This document shows positions 1-12,438 of a DNA stretch of 64,000 bases, one piece after another; within the stretch, counting starts at the first letter, position 1, and each line of letters starts with the position of its first letter. The DNA comes from Trema orientale (Eukaryota > Streptophyta > Magnoliopsida > Rosales > Cannabaceae): positions 212,298 to 276,297 of the forward strand of contig JXTC01000068.1 in the NCBI GenBank assembly GCA_002914845.1, read 5' to 3'. A model generated the notes under the pieces. That model was not told the DNA's origin and did not search any database. It saw only the letters and a list, made by a program, of their open reading frames with translations. Position numbers and translations under genes: made by a program.

Positions 1-1379
1 ATACAAATAAAATAAAAGATAAATTTTACAAATTCAAATATCCTTCACGCATACAAGTTTTATAGAATGAAGCAAAATTTTATGAAAAGAAGTGGAGAGA
101 TATAGCTAATATGTATCTTAGGATTAATACTGTGATTATAGTGATTAGAATTCAAGTCTCCGGTTGCTCTTGCCCAACTTGGTCCTTTCAGTAGTTCAAT
201 TGATGGACTTAGCAGGATCACCTGATTTTTCTATAAAGAAATAAAAGAAAACTTCAAATTTCGACTTTGTGTGTCACGTTGCTATAAGATAATATGCCTT
301 GAAATCAAAAAAAGACCTGATGATTTTGGAGAGTGTAGGAGTATATGCTTAGAAAAATGCGCCTCCATAAAGTGATAAAATTCTTATTATATACATGTAC
401 TCTTTGATGTACAAATTTCATCACCACAAAAATTTGGATTTGGTATAATTTTTCTACTGTGATTCTTATATATCCTTTTTCTTTAATATATTATTGATGC
501 AAAGTTTATATTAAGAAAAAGGTAGTTGTTTTTTTTCTTCAGATAAGGGGGAAAGGATACTTTTTTTATTATGATATTTGCTATAGATGTTACATGACTT
601 TGTAAATTTATTAAATATTATGTATTCTTGTTCAGTTGTTTTTGGAAAAAAAAAAAAAAAAAGAGTAAGGTAATCAATGGTTTACTTTTTCTTCTTCTTA
701 TCATATACCTTTTCGAAAAACTATCTTTAAAATTTTAGAAAACACACTTTACGTATATGGGAGTGTTTACTTATTATTAGGAGGTTCTTAGTTATTATAA
801 AATCCTAAACTATCTTTAAGAAATTCTAAGATTCATGTATTTATGTATTTTATCAGTGTGTGAAACTATATACAGTTTATCCTTTCAATATATATATATA
901 TATATATATATTAGAATTATCTAGCAATGGATAGCAAAAATTATATATGAGACATATAATAGTGATTTTCGAATTCTTTACAAAAAAAATACAGCCAATA
1001 TAAATGGTTACTCTTTTTTTTCCTTTGATAATTAATTTAATGTCCTGTAAATCACCAAGCAGTTTATTATGTGGTATTGAAGAATCCATCAAGTAGAAGG
1101 ACATATGACAGTTTTTATTTTAACACACCAATATTATTTGTTTGCACTATTTTTTGGTTTTCCTTAATTTATTTTAATATTTGCTATTTGCCAACTTTCA
1201 CGAATTATATAGAGAGATGAAAAAAGGAAAAGAAAAAAAAAAACACAAATTTCCTCTTTGTAGAAACTGGAAAAAAAAATTGGGCTGAGCGACTTATTAA
1301 CTTTTCAAGTTTGGGAACATTATTAAAAAGTCGAGTTTCAAATTATAAACTAATAAATCGTGGTATAGACACCCCACCA
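1..1379. other. AT-rich intergenic DNA, no gene seen
   Basis: No coding potential is recognisable on either strand; the open frames are short and AT-driven. It contains a (TA)n microsatellite at about 889-912 and several poly-A/T runs. A possible upstream gene lies outside the window. Confidence 0.6.
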
Positions 1380-1388
1380 ATTGTTAAG

Positions 1389-1783
1389 AGGTTTCTAACA
1401 CTTATACCTACAAAAACTGAAAAAAATTACAAAATTACGGAAGTCAAGCTTTTTTTCGGTTTTCGTACGGTTTTAATTAGGAAAATATTACTTTTTAAAA
1501 AATATTTAGAAAATACTATTTTTAAAATAGTTACTAGTAATCAGTTTCTAGAAACTGATTACTGGTTATTGGTTACCAGTTATAAATATCTTTGGTTACT
1601 AGTTACCAGTTTCTGAAAACTGGTTACCAGAAACTAGTTACTATTTTCAAAAATGATATTTTTCTAAATATCTTTTTAAAAGTGATATTTTTCTAATAAA
1701 AACCGTACCGCATTTAAAAAAATACAAAATCACCGTATTTTTTAAATTCTTTTCTTAAATACCTTATACTTTCTAATTTCCCC
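1389..1783. mobile_element. MULE-type fold-back MITE, copy 1 (395 bp)
   Basis: The element is flanked by a perfect 9-bp direct repeat ATTGTTAAG at 1380-1388 and 1784-1792, the target duplication size of Mutator-like elements. The interior is largely self-complementary: the arm around 1465-1535 (gtacggttttaattagg...) pairs with the arm around 1640-1712 (...aataaaaaccgtac). The centre is a run of TTACTAGTTACCAGTTTC-like palindromes. A second copy with the same ends lies at 21441-21832 in the same orientation, with its own different target duplication. No coding sequence is present. The duplication plus a matched second copy make mobility firm; the MULE assignment rests on duplication length and fold-back shape. 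Confidence 0.8.
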
Positions 1784-1792
1784 ATTGTTAAG

Positions 1793-2340
1793 TGGAGTAA
1801 GCCAACACAACAAGATCCTATAATTTTTAGATTTTAGGCTTTTGAGGTATTTTTGGACTTCATCTTTTTTTTAAGGTTGAACTTCTTTTTTAACATTTGG
1901 TTAATCTCTTAATCTAACTGGACTTATCTTTTTATTTAATTAGTTTTTAAAAAATTACGCTTAGCTTTATAAGAAAAAAATATATTATACATAGTAAGTT
2001 TCAATTCACCAAGTGAATAATGGGAACTTATCTGCCACGTCAGGTAGTATTAAAAAAGTGATAAATGAGGTAGAATCTATTGCACTATCATTTACAAATT
2101 ATTTAAATTATAGATATGTGCTAAAGTAAGGCACATCTACAACCTCCATATTGGGTCCTATGTTAACGAACGGTGGAGATTGGTCAAATGCCTCAAAGGG
2201 ATTTGTGGGATGATGAATAGGGATCGAAGGAGAGGTAAAATTATTTGTCTGGTAAGAGAGATTAAGGGAAGGAAAGGAGAAGTGAGAGCTTAAATATCTC
2301 CTTGAGCCTATCATTTTTAATCCTTCCACTAATGAAATGA
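1793..2340. other. Intergenic DNA between two transposons
   Basis: AT-rich spacer. A 73-codon minus-strand frame at 2108-2329 shows no family motif and is treated as chance. Nothing else is recognised. Confidence 0.5.
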
Positions 2341-2349
2341 TTTGTCTTA

Positions 2350-3293
2350 GAGGGGCTATATTTGCACCCCAACTTGAAATAAAGGTACCCCTTCTATTAG
2401 TAAAATGACTAAATTAGACAACTTAAAAGAACAAAAAAATAAAAATAAAAATAAAAAACAAACAAAAAGAAAGTTATTTCGTGCACCCCATACTCCAACT
2501 CCCATAAGAGATTCTCCATTAATTTTGATTTTTGCAGACTCCTTAATCCACTTGCTTTCCTTTTTGCTTATAACCCTTACACAAGTGAAACTTTTTTTCC
2601 CATATAGGATTCTCTCTCACTGCCCTTCTTTTTGTTTGTTTGTTGTTTTCGTTTTTTCTTGATTTTATTGTTGTGCATAAGGAAGAAACAAATGCAGTAA
2701 CAATCAACATTAGTTTAAGATAAATATAAGAAAAGAGAACAAGCTACTCATTAGAAGAAAGAGATAGAGCGAAAAACACACAGGAAAAAAATAATTCCAA
2801 ATCCTGACATTATTATCAATTCTTTAAATATTAAGCATTCATTTGAAGCTTGGGTTACATTTTGGAAAAGTAATTAAAAAATGATATAAAAGAGACGCTA
2901 ATAAAAAAAGAAAAATGATATATAAATGACGTGAATAAAAAAAGGGAAAGACAAACTTAAATGGAAAAAAGAAATAACAAAGAATATTAGAGTCAAATAA
3001 TCATTCTCTTCCCACATATTGGTCTAATCTAACCTTTTTAAGGTAAGTTTAACCATTGGGTCCTACGGGTAATTGATGGATTTGGAAGAATGTTGAAACT
3101 TTGTGTTTAGGTATGAATTTATTTTCAAGCAATTTCCATAAAATTACTTATGGGGTGTATAAAGATGAAACACTGTAGAAATAAAGTGCAAAATAAAAAT
3201 TCTTTTAAATTGAGGATAAATTTGTAATTAAATAGATATAATTTAGAAAAAGGGGTGCCTTTATACTACTTAGGGGTGTAAATATAGCTCCCC
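2350..3293. mobile_element. TIR transposon, non-coding, MULE-like (944 bp)
   Basis: The two ends are inverted copies. The left end starts GAGGGGCTATATTTGCACCC, and the right end read on the minus strand starts GGGGAGCTATATTTACACCC. Both continue through a second matching block, AAAGGTACCCCTT against AAAGGCACCCCTT. The perfect 9-bp repeat TTTGTCTTA flanks it at 2341-2349 and 3294-3302. A 9-bp duplication fits a Mutator-like element; an 8-bp reading would suggest hAT. The interior holds only an A-rich frame (2405-2662) without family features, so it is non-autonomous. Confidence 0.8.
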
Positions 3294-3790
3294 TTTGTCT
3301 TATCCTTTCTTTTTTTTTATCTACAATGACATATATGCCCTCATAAATAATACAGATTCAACAGATAATATGGTAATTTCATAAATGAATACTCTTCATC
3401 CTTCATAGTTCATACTCTACATCATTCCTACCAAACAACTCAAGAGATTGTCACTTTCCTTTTCCTCCTTCATATTCTATTTCTTTCTTATGCTATCTAT
3501 CCTTCCTACTCTCTATTCCTTAACCAAACATAATGCAAATTTAGATGGTATAGAGTATCTCTAAAGCAATGCTACAATTTTCATCCAAAACAATGCTATT
3601 TTAACATATGGTGAATTTGGTGTAAAGTATAGCATAAGCCTAACTTTGACATTCAACTTTCAATACAATCAATACATTTTCAATATTTATTCAATTAAAA
3701 AATTAACTTATTAATTATTGCAAGTTAAATTAAATAATGTATTAAAGCAAAAAATTTAAATTTGGTGTCAAATTTAATATGGAGGATCAT

Positions 3791-4537
3791 AGGATCTAGT
3801 TTGGTTTAGCTTTTTAACAAGCTAAAAGCATTTTTCAAATAATTTGTGGGCCAAAAAATATCTGGTAAAAACCTAAAAATTAGATTATTCAATAATTTTT
3901 TGACAAAATTACAGTAAAAGCCAAAGCTGGTCTAAAGCAGCTTTGGCTTTTACATTATGCGGGAATTGCACTATATTTTAATGAATAAATCATAATGACT
4001 AAAATACCCTCACTTAAAAGCAAAAATACCAAACATTTAATTTAGTTTATTTTCATATCAATTTTTTTAAAAAAGTATTAATATATTTAAATCTTAATGG
4101 ACTAAAATACTCTTTATATTAATTATTTTGAAGTAACCAAATTGATTCTTTATTGAAATTTTAAATTTAGATGAAAATAAAGTAAAATAAAATAAATTTA
4201 ATTGAGAAACTAATTTAATTGAGTTTATTTTCATATCATTTTTTCTAAAGTAATAATATGTTTACTATGTACAAATATGCATAATTTTAAAAAAAACTAA
4301 TAAGCTCTTTCTATAAATATGCGTAATTATATGATGATGTTTATTTTGGTCATTTTATAATTTCACAACAATTCATTCATACAGTTTACCAAACACTTTA
4401 ATACAACTTTTTTAAGTTACAGTATTTTAAAATTACAGTTTACCAAACAATCAACTACTTTACGCTATAGCGGATTTTTCTTTCAGCATAGCTAAAAATA
4501 TTTTTCTTAAAATCTATAGCTCTACCAAACTAGCCCT
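3791..4537. mobile_element. hAT-like non-autonomous element (747 bp)
   Basis: The ends are inverted matches: AGGATCTAGTTTGGTTTAGC on the left, and AGGGCTAGTTTGGTAGAGC when the right end is read on the minus strand. They are flanked by imperfect 8-bp repeats AGGATCAT (3783-3790) and AGGAGCAT (4538-4545), one mismatch. The 8-bp duplication and AGGG-type termini suggest hAT. There is no coding sequence. Both the exact borders and the superfamily are inferred. Confidence 0.6.
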
Positions 4538-4545
4538 AGGAGCAT

Positions 4546-5233
4546 TTGGTAGACTTTTGCTTCCGCTTTTGTTTATCAAATTTAAAAATTTGAGATGTAG
4601 CACCTATTTTAAGCAAAATTTGAGAAGTATAAAGAATAAATGATGATTTTACAAAGCTAATTTATTATTATACTATAAATTTTATAAAATATTATTTTTA
4701 TAGTGCACACAATTTATTGTTTGCAAACACTTATATGTTATTTTTAAACAATACTTACAATTTTGTAAATTTAATTTACTAAAAGGTAGAATAAAAGCTA
4801 AGATCCCTAACTTTTATCCATACTATTAGTTAAAGGTAATTACCGATTTTTCGAAAAAAAAAAAAGTAATTTACAATTGTTTCAGAAAATAAAAAAGAAA
4901 CGACCAGTTTCAAGTCTTTTTCCAAATTCCTCTATTAGCCAAAGGTTACCTAAACGTGGCGTATTAAGAAGGGATCTGTCAAAGAAATTTTTTTAAAAGA
5001 AAAAAAAAAGAAAAAGAAGAAAAAAATCTAGGCTGGCCAGTTGGTGACGTGGACTGTTGACTCTCTTCCAGTAGAAAAGTGGGATCTACCTTGACCTTAT
5101 TGTAGTCCTAAACGTAATTATTGTATTATACTAATCTTTTAACTTTTAAAATCGATTTTCGGGCGCTTAAACCAAATTAGAGTGCGTTGTATCTTACGAA
5201 CCTTTGCTGAAACGGCGTCGTATCCTCTTGTCC
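4546..5233. other. CRWN4 upstream region
   Basis: This holds further AT-rich repeat-like sequence to about 4830, then the putative upstream promoter of the CRWN4 gene. No gene is seen in it. Confidence 0.5.
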
Positions 5234-5242
5234 ATATAAAAA
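5234..5242 (+). promoter_or_regulatory. Putative TATA box of CRWN4
   Basis: ATATAAAAA lies about 290 bp upstream of the start codon, in a locally less AT-rich stretch, followed by a GA-rich leader. The position is compatible with a long 5' UTR. No transcript data. Confidence 0.5.
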
Positions 5243-5338
5243 GCACCCTGGACACAAGTAGTCTTTTCCTTGTCGTATGCATTTCCCAAACTCAACTTCT
5301 TCTCAACTCAGTCCAAATAGTTCAAAGCAGCCAAAAAA

Positions 5339-5340
<2 letters not shown>

Positions 5341-5374
<34 letters not shown>

Positions 5375-5496
5375 CGAGAAAGTGAGAAAAAGAGCGAGAA
5401 AATTTGGAGTACCAACCGGATCAGTACTCGAGAACCACCGAATCGAGTAACCGAACCAGAAAGGGAATCGGAAAGAGAGAGAGAGAGAGAGAGAGA
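5341..5496. repeat. Two (AG)n tracts in the CRWN4 5' UTR
   Basis: A 29-bp (AG)n tract lies at 5341-5369 and a second GA tract at about 5474-5496. Both fall between the putative TATA box and the start codon. GA-rich leaders are common in plant genes and may bind GAGA-binding (BBR/BPC) proteins; that role is inferred. Confidence 0.7.
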
Positions 5497-5532
5497 ATCT
5501 AGGGTTTCCGGTCGTCGATCGGAGGCCGAGAA

Positions 5533-8500
5533 ATGGCGAGTCCGCAGTCAGAACGGCTACTGATGACTCCGAGTTCAGGTAGGCCTCTTTCGATTACGCC
5601 TGGCTCTAGGGTTTTGCAGAAGAGCCCTCTTAGTGACGAAGCTATTTGGAAGCGTCTTAAAGAAGCTGGGTTCGATGAGGAATCTATTAGGCGAAGGGAC
5701 AAGGCTGCGCTCATAGCTTATATTGCTAAGCTTGAAGCTGAGGTTCGCTAAAACCCTAATATATTTTTACATTTTTTGTCTTAAGTTTCAAAAATTCGAA
5801 TTTTTATTTTGGGGTTCTTTGTAAGTTGGGGAATTTCAATGTTCTTTAATCAAATTAGTTATAAGTTTGTAGATATTCTGCTATTTATGTGTTTTTTGCG
5901 TGCTTTTTCTGATGGGTTTGAAGAATGTGGTTAATTTGGGAGGAGTTTCTTGAATTGCAAGTAAAAATTACATGTTCAGGATCATTAGCCCCAATATATT
6001 TTCATTTTCTTGTTCTTGTTCTTATTTTGATTTTGTTGTACGAAGATTGAGTGTTAAAAAAACCTTTTGGGAAAGTTTGATTAATCAGCATAGGCAGCAA
6101 CCCTGGTCCCTGGATAAATTGATGCGTGGTTGAATTATTATATCGTGATGATTAAACATATGAAGGGATGTCTTAATATAACAGTTATTTAGTGTTATAA
6201 ATGAGTAATTGTATAAGGGAGCCGTCGTTAATTTTATTTATTTGTGTTTATATTTCTCTGTACATCATTAAGTATTTATGCTTTATTTAGATAAGTATGT
6301 ACTATGTACTTCTATAGGTAAAGGTATTTAAATGTATTTTATGTAACTATGAATGTATGTATTTTTGTTTCTGTAGTTAGTACTTTTCTTTTTAACTACG
6401 TTAATATGAATAAATCCGAAAAATTGATATGTATAAATAGTCGAGAAAAAAAATTGCATTAATTATTTATTTACGGGGCTGAGACTTGAAGTTTCATTTA
6501 CTGTATGATTAAGCTCATTACCAATATTTCCTTTTTTCTTCGTTTGGCTGTGCACTTGTTCTTAGGTAAGGTTTTGAATAAATTCTAAAACTGAAATGAT
6601 ATTTCTTGACATTAGTTTTTATGTGTATGGCTTGTGTGCAATAATAAACTAGATTTATTTATTTATTTTTCTTTATGTTAAAATGTGTATCAAATAATCA
6701 TGAGAAAAAATTTGACTGTTTCCTTTGTACTTTGTGTGTGTTTACATTCAGGATACTGATCTTATAATCTCAAACTGATTGAATCCTATTAATTGGTTTG
6801 TTTTTCACATGGAAATTTTATGCTATTGACATCTGTCCTTTCACTTCTATTTTAATTTGATCTCATTGATTGTAGATTTTTGACCACCAACACCACATGG
6901 GCCTTCTCATAATGGAAAAGAAGGAATTGACTTCCAAGTATGAACATATTAAAGCCTCTGCTGAAACAGCTGAAATATTGTCTAAGCGAGATCAAGCTTC
7001 CCACTTGTCTGCATTAGCGGAGGCAAGGAAGCGAGAGGAGAAACTCAAGAAGACAATTGGAGTCAAAGAAGAATGCATAACAAGTGTAAGCTTATTGTTG
7101 TCATTTTTCTTGTAACATTGATTTCCTTGCATGTTAAAATTGTATGTCTTAGCCCCATTTCTGTATATAATATTATGTATATGGTATTGGTAGATTGAGA
7201 AGGCATTGCATGAGATGCGTGCTGAATCTGCGGAAACAAAAATTGCAGCTGAGAGTAAATTATCTGAAGCAAAAAGTATGATCGAGGATGCTAATAGGAG
7301 ACTTATTGAGGCTGAGGCAAAGTTGCAAGCGGCAGAATCTTTACAACAAGAAGCTAGTCGATATCGCGGTGTTGCTGAAAGAAAGCTGCAGGAAGTTGAA
7401 GCCCGTGAAGATGACCTTAGGAGGCGTATTGAAACGTTCAAATTAGAGTATGCATTTGACTCTTTTTTTTTCCCGAAACCATTATTATGTTTTTTGGGGG
7501 GGTGCTGAATCATATTAGCTCTTAGCTTTGCTTCTTTGTATCATTTTTTTTGATAAGTTCATTTTTTAATTTTTAATTTCTCATATCACAGTTGCGATGA
7601 AAAAGAAAGGGAAATCAGTCTTGAGAGGCAATCTTTAAGTGAAAGGCAGAAGTCTCTACAGCAAGAGCAAGATAGATTGCTTGACGCACAAGCTTTGTTA
7701 AATCAGAGAGAAGATTTCATTTTCGGTCGATCTGAGAAGCTAGATCAACTCGAGAAAGAGTTAGAGGACACAAAAAGAAATATCAAGGAGGAGCGTAGAG
7801 CCATAAATGATGAGAAATCCAACTTAGGGCTGGCTGAAGTTTCCATGCGGAAAAGAGAGGAGGTTTATTCACTCTTTATTCTATTTTTTAGGTTTATTCA
7901 CTTTTTATTCTATTTTTTATTTATAGTGTTTATTTGTAGAGGTTTGCTAGACAATTTGATTTGTATATCTTGTGCTTGTGCTTTGATAGAATAGTAATTT
8001 AGTTCTTTTTTTTTTTTTTTTTTNTATGCAGAATGAGATTCAAAAGATCATTGCGACTCATGAAGTTGATTTAAGAGCAAGGAAGTTTGCCTTTGATTCT
8101 GAGCTGGAGACAAAATGCAAGATGGTTGAAGATGAACTTGAGTCAAAACGACGAGCTTGGGAGTTAAGGGAGGTAGACCTTAGACAACGTGAGGACCTAG
8201 TCAAGGAAAGGGAACATGACTTAGAAGTCCAGTCAAGGGCATTGGTGGATAGGGAGAAAGATGTGGTGGAGATTTCAAGTTCTCTTGATGAGAAAGAAAA
8301 AAGATTGACTGCTGCTGAGAAGGAGATCGAGCTGAGTAAAGTTCTTTTGCAAAGAGAAAGAGAAGAGATTATTAAAATGAAGCTAGACCTGAACAACTCT
8401 TTGAATGCACTTGAGGACAGAAGGCAACAACTTGATTGTGCCAAGGAGAAGTTCGAGGTTTTGAAAACTGAAACAAGTGAGTTATCAATTCTGGAGACAA

Positions 8501-11048
8501 ACCTAAAGGAAGAGATAGATTCTGTTCGTGCTCAGAGACTAGAGCTCATGGCTGAAGCAGATAAGTTGAATGCAGAGAAGGCAAAGTTTGAGAATGAGTG
8601 GGAGTTAATTGATGAAAAGAGAGAAGAACTATGGAAGGAAGCTGAACGAGTGGCAGAAGAGAGACTGGCCTTTTCCAAGTTTATTAGGGATGAACACGAT
8701 AGTCTCAAGCACGAGAAGGATGAAATGCGGGATCAATACAAACGTGATGTGGAGTCACTTTGCCGTGAGCGGGAAGATTTCATGAATAAGATGGTACATG
8801 AGCGATCTGAGTGGTACAACAAGATGCAGCAAGAACGCGCAGATTTGTTACTGGACATTGAGATGCGGCGGAGGGATTTGGAGAACTGTATTGATAAGAA
8901 GCATGAAGAATTAGAAAGTTCTTTGAGGGAGAAAGAGATCTCCTTTGAGCAGGAAAAGAAAAACGAACTTCATTATATTAGCTCTCTCAAGGATAAAGTG
9001 GCAAAGGAGTTGGAACAGGTTGCTTTAGAAATGAAAAGGCTTGAAGCGGAGAGAATGGAGATAAATTTGGAACGTGAGCAACGAAATCAGGAATGGACTG
9101 AGCTCAATAATGCTATTGAAGAACTCAGGGTGCAAAGGGAGAAATTGAAAAATCAGAGGGAATTGTTGCATGCTGACAGAGAAGAGATTCACGCTGAAAT
9201 TGAAGAACTAAAGAAACTGGAGAGTATTAAAGTTGCCTTGGATAATATGGCTTTGGTTGAGTTGCAACAATCTGACTCAAAAGTGCCTAATCGCAAAGAA
9301 GTTTCCCGAAAAAAGAAGTTGAGGCAGTCAACACTTCTACAGGATGCTGATATCAAGTTGCATAATGAAAATAATGTTGTTAACCACAATGGATCTGATT
9401 TTCCATCCAACTTTAAGGCAGATGTTTTTTCCCCTCCTAGTTCTGCTCGTTTCTCATGGATCAAAAGATGCTCTGATTTAATTTTTAGACAGTCGTCCGA
9501 GAAGCATCGCTTGAAATATGAAGAAAGCTCACTGATCTCTGAAGACAATGATGCAACATTGATGGTAACTGGACCACTAAATGTATCAGGAAATGGTGAT
9601 CACAAGTCTGTTGGAAATGAGAAGTCACAGGGAACTATCAGGGAGAAGCAGCTGCATGGATATTCTTTTGGAGAACCTAAGGAGATAGTTGAAGTGCCTC
9701 CAGTAGATGAGGTTGCAAACGGTAATCATGATGTTGAAGCTGAAATTAATGAAGCTTTGGGCGAAACACATGCCTCTTTTATCTCTCAGCATGCGGTACA
9801 GACAAGAAAGAAAAGAAGAGCTAACAAATCTTCTGACGATTATTTTGAACCACCACTTGAGAAACGGCAAAACATCAAGAAAAGGAGGCAACAACATGAC
9901 GGCGATGAACTTCCATTGAAACAAACCCCTGTGCACAGGTACACAATTTTTCGTCTGAGCTTTAGATAATTTTAGGTGCACTAAGATTGTATGTTGTATC
10001 TTTCTTAGATAAGACTATCTCAATTCATGTATTCAGTTGTTTTGCTGTTTGGTGACGGAGTACTTACTATTGTGTTCAGTGCTACATTGGAGCAGCATAA
10101 TGTGCAAGAGGATCAGCATCCATCAATTGCATTTGAACAAACTCATGAAGGTGCTGAGGAGACAACAGTGTTAATTGTAGATAAAATCATTAGCGTTTCA
10201 GAAGCTACCTGTGAAAAAGTTGAAACTGACCACACTATCCATCAAGACAAATTAGAAATCTGTAATTTTGTCGCAGAAGACTTGGGTGTCCCTTCTGATG
10301 ACGGAGAACAGGTAATCTAGGATTCATGCCTGTCTTTTGTGTTGTGAGAATATTAGAAATCGCAATCTGATTCTCTTTCTATCCTTGCTTGCATATGCTG
10401 TTTTTCATTCTATAACTAGCCCCATAATTATGACCTGTACTGCTAGATATCATGTTTTCTAGTTGAAAAAAATTAGTTATAGCTTTTGGGAGATCAATTT
10501 TATGTTGGTGCCATGGATCGGTATACGTAGGTAGGATTTAGCTGTTATATTCTTTGAACCTCCATTTTTAGATCCCTTCTTTTAATTCGTTAGTCTATCT
10601 TTTTCCTTTTAATTTGGGATTTCCTCTTGTTTTTTCCCCCCTTTTATTGGGATGTTTTCTTTAGAATATCTCTCTCCCTTCTCTCTCACATTTCAGAAAT
10701 AAACTGTATTTTAGCGCATTATTCGTTTTTAGCCATTTGAAGTATGGTTCCCACTGCTTAAATCCTTTTGTTCAATTTATGTTGACACGTCCAATTTACT
10801 GTGTTTTTTCCATTTGATGTCCTTGATCAAGTCAGTTTGCTAGGAAGTTCAAGTAGATAAATTATCCGAACTGTGCAGGACTAGGCCACTTCTAATGTTC
10901 TTGCTCAAATTTTTGTTTTTGTGTTAAAATTATGCTTATGTTTCCTTTGGCTTGCTTCTCATTTTTCATTTTATTTATTGGGACGAATGGATGTGTTTAT
11001 TTGCAGTCCAAGGAAAAAGATATTCCTGAACAGTGTACAGAAGCGTAG
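5533..11048 (+). CDS. CRWN4: CROWDED NUCLEI 4-like nuclear lamina protein (NMCP2 type)
   Basis: Coding exons: 5533-5742, 6876-7085, 7194-7447, 7592-7862, 8032-9938, 10080-10311 and 11007-11048. They give 1041 residues, close to the usual CRWN4 length. The frame is kept across every junction and all introns are GT-AG (the first donor, GTTCGC, is weak). The N-terminus carries the family block SDEAIWKRLKEAGFDEESI (about residues 34-52) and then the IFDHQHHMGLL motif spanning exons 1-2. Residues about 60-690 form a long Glu/Lys/Arg-rich coiled coil. A conserved SARFSWIKRCSDLIF segment lies near 786-800. Basic clusters KKRR (about 907-910) and KKRR (about 931-934) look like a nuclear localisation signal. 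CRWN proteins line the inner nuclear membrane and set nuclear size, shape and heterochromatin organisation. The start is the first ATG after the GA-rich leader. The NMCP2/CRWN4 assignment rests on the N-terminal sequence and the lack of an NMCP1-type C-terminus. Confidence 0.93.
8024..8024. other. Ambiguous base in CRWN4 intron 4
   Basis: A single N inside a poly-T tract just upstream of the exon 5 acceptor (TATGCAG, ending at 8031). It does not affect the coding sequence. Confidence 0.95.
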
Positions 11049-11626
11049 GGAGGAGCATTGGTAATTTGGAATAGACAAACCACATTGTGAAGCTTCGATG
11101 GGCAACTGAAAAAATAGACATGATTCAAAGCAGAAGTTTTAAGAAATCTTTGCAGTTTGGTGAGTGCAGCTATAGTTTATCGCAAAATCTAGGCTTTTAG
11201 TGAGATACATATTCTTTTACTGCGACAAAGTTGGCTGGTTGTCAACAAGAAGAGAGTCGGACTTGGAGTCGACCCGGACACAGACCGCTCGGACTTCTGA
11301 TTTATCTTGGAGTGAGATAACTATGTATATTGACTTGGTGTGTGAATCTTTTGCGGATTTTGTATATGCTTGGAAGTTGCATCTCTTGACATAACTCGGT
11401 TAGTAAGTGGTGTTTTCCCCCTTCTAAGGGCAGACAGAGAGCTTTGTTTTAGCTCTTTTATGATGATAGTAGTACCTACTATATTTGAGTTTGCTTCTTT
11501 GCTTGTTGCTTGCTGAAACAACATTTCTTTAAGCCCCAGATGAAATATACCAGCAAAGCAACCAAAGAGTAACTGTAACACCGTAACAGCACTGACATGA
11601 GTTGTATATTCTAGGAAGTCATCTCT

Positions 11627-11632
11627 AATAAA
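11627..11632 (+). terminator. Putative polyadenylation signal of CRWN4
   Basis: AATAAA lies about 580 bp after the stop codon, in T-rich sequence. The 3' UTR would then be about 0.6 kb. Weak evidence because the hexamer is common in AT-rich DNA. Confidence 0.4.
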
Positions 11633-11659
11633 TTAGACAATCTCAGTGCTGGATTCTGG

Positions 11660-12021
11660 TGGTAGTTATTCGAGTTAATAAGAAAACGTGAGTCCTAAAA
11701 AGAAAGAAATGTGAAAAAGAGACTTATCAAGCTCAGTCCGTAACTCCAGAAACTGATGTTTGATTCAAGGGCATCCAAGAAAAAAGAAATAATTTCAACA
11801 GTATCTATATATAAAGAGCAACGCTATATTGCTATTCATGCAATTTACATAAAAACCAAAATTGTCCTCGCATCACCATGTTACATTTTTGTCGGTAGAT
11901 TAATTTTTGCATATCTCGGTTATAATTTTAGTTTCGTTGTTACCAAACAATTTAGTAAGTTACAATAGTCAAATTTTTACAACCGTTAGTAGTGAGTGAA
12001 TGACATAGTTAATGACGAGTG

Positions 12022-12078
<57 letters not shown>

Positions 12079-12387
12079 GTTGTTGTTGTTGTTGTTGTTG
12101 TTGTTAAAAATGAAATCCGAATCCATATAGGAAAGTTAATATCTTTGTCATTAGATGTTAAAGGGCAAGGACATGAACATGATAAATTAAAAGAATGTTT
12201 AAATAACTATTTTTTGGAACTTTGGACAACATTCGATATTGTAAATGTGACTTTTAAGAGATTAAAATAAATAGGAAAACCAACTATATATTAAAATAAA
12301 CTTGGGAAAAAGAATATTCCTTTATTTTCTAAATTTTTTTTGTTAAATAAAGTTTTGAAAGAAGCTTAGTGTAAGTAATCTAATAAC
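11660..12387. other. Intergenic DNA, no gene seen
   Basis: AT-rich DNA between CRWN4 and the N gap. Its only distinct content is the trinucleotide microsatellite at about 12022-12105. Confidence 0.6.
12022..12105. repeat. Compound microsatellite (ATT)n(GTT)n
   Basis: About 19 ATT units run directly into about 9 GTT units with no interruption. The compound structure suggests a point change that then spread by slippage. Confidence 0.95.
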
Positions 12388-12438
12388 NNNNNNNNNNNNN
12401 NNNNNNNNNNNNNNNNNNNNNNNNNNNNNNNNNNNNNN
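12388..12438. other. Assembly gap (51 N)
   Basis: A run of 51 undetermined bases. True gap size is unknown. Confidence 0.98.

Noticed and set aside
2108..2662. Open frames of 73 and 85 codons around a transposon end
   Set aside because: One is on the minus strand without a motif; the other starts inside the A-rich interior of the element at 2350-3293. Composition explains both.
6992..7513. 173-codon minus-strand frame
   Set aside because: Antisense shadow of CRWN4 coiled-coil exons 2-3; the plus strand is clearly coding and spliced.
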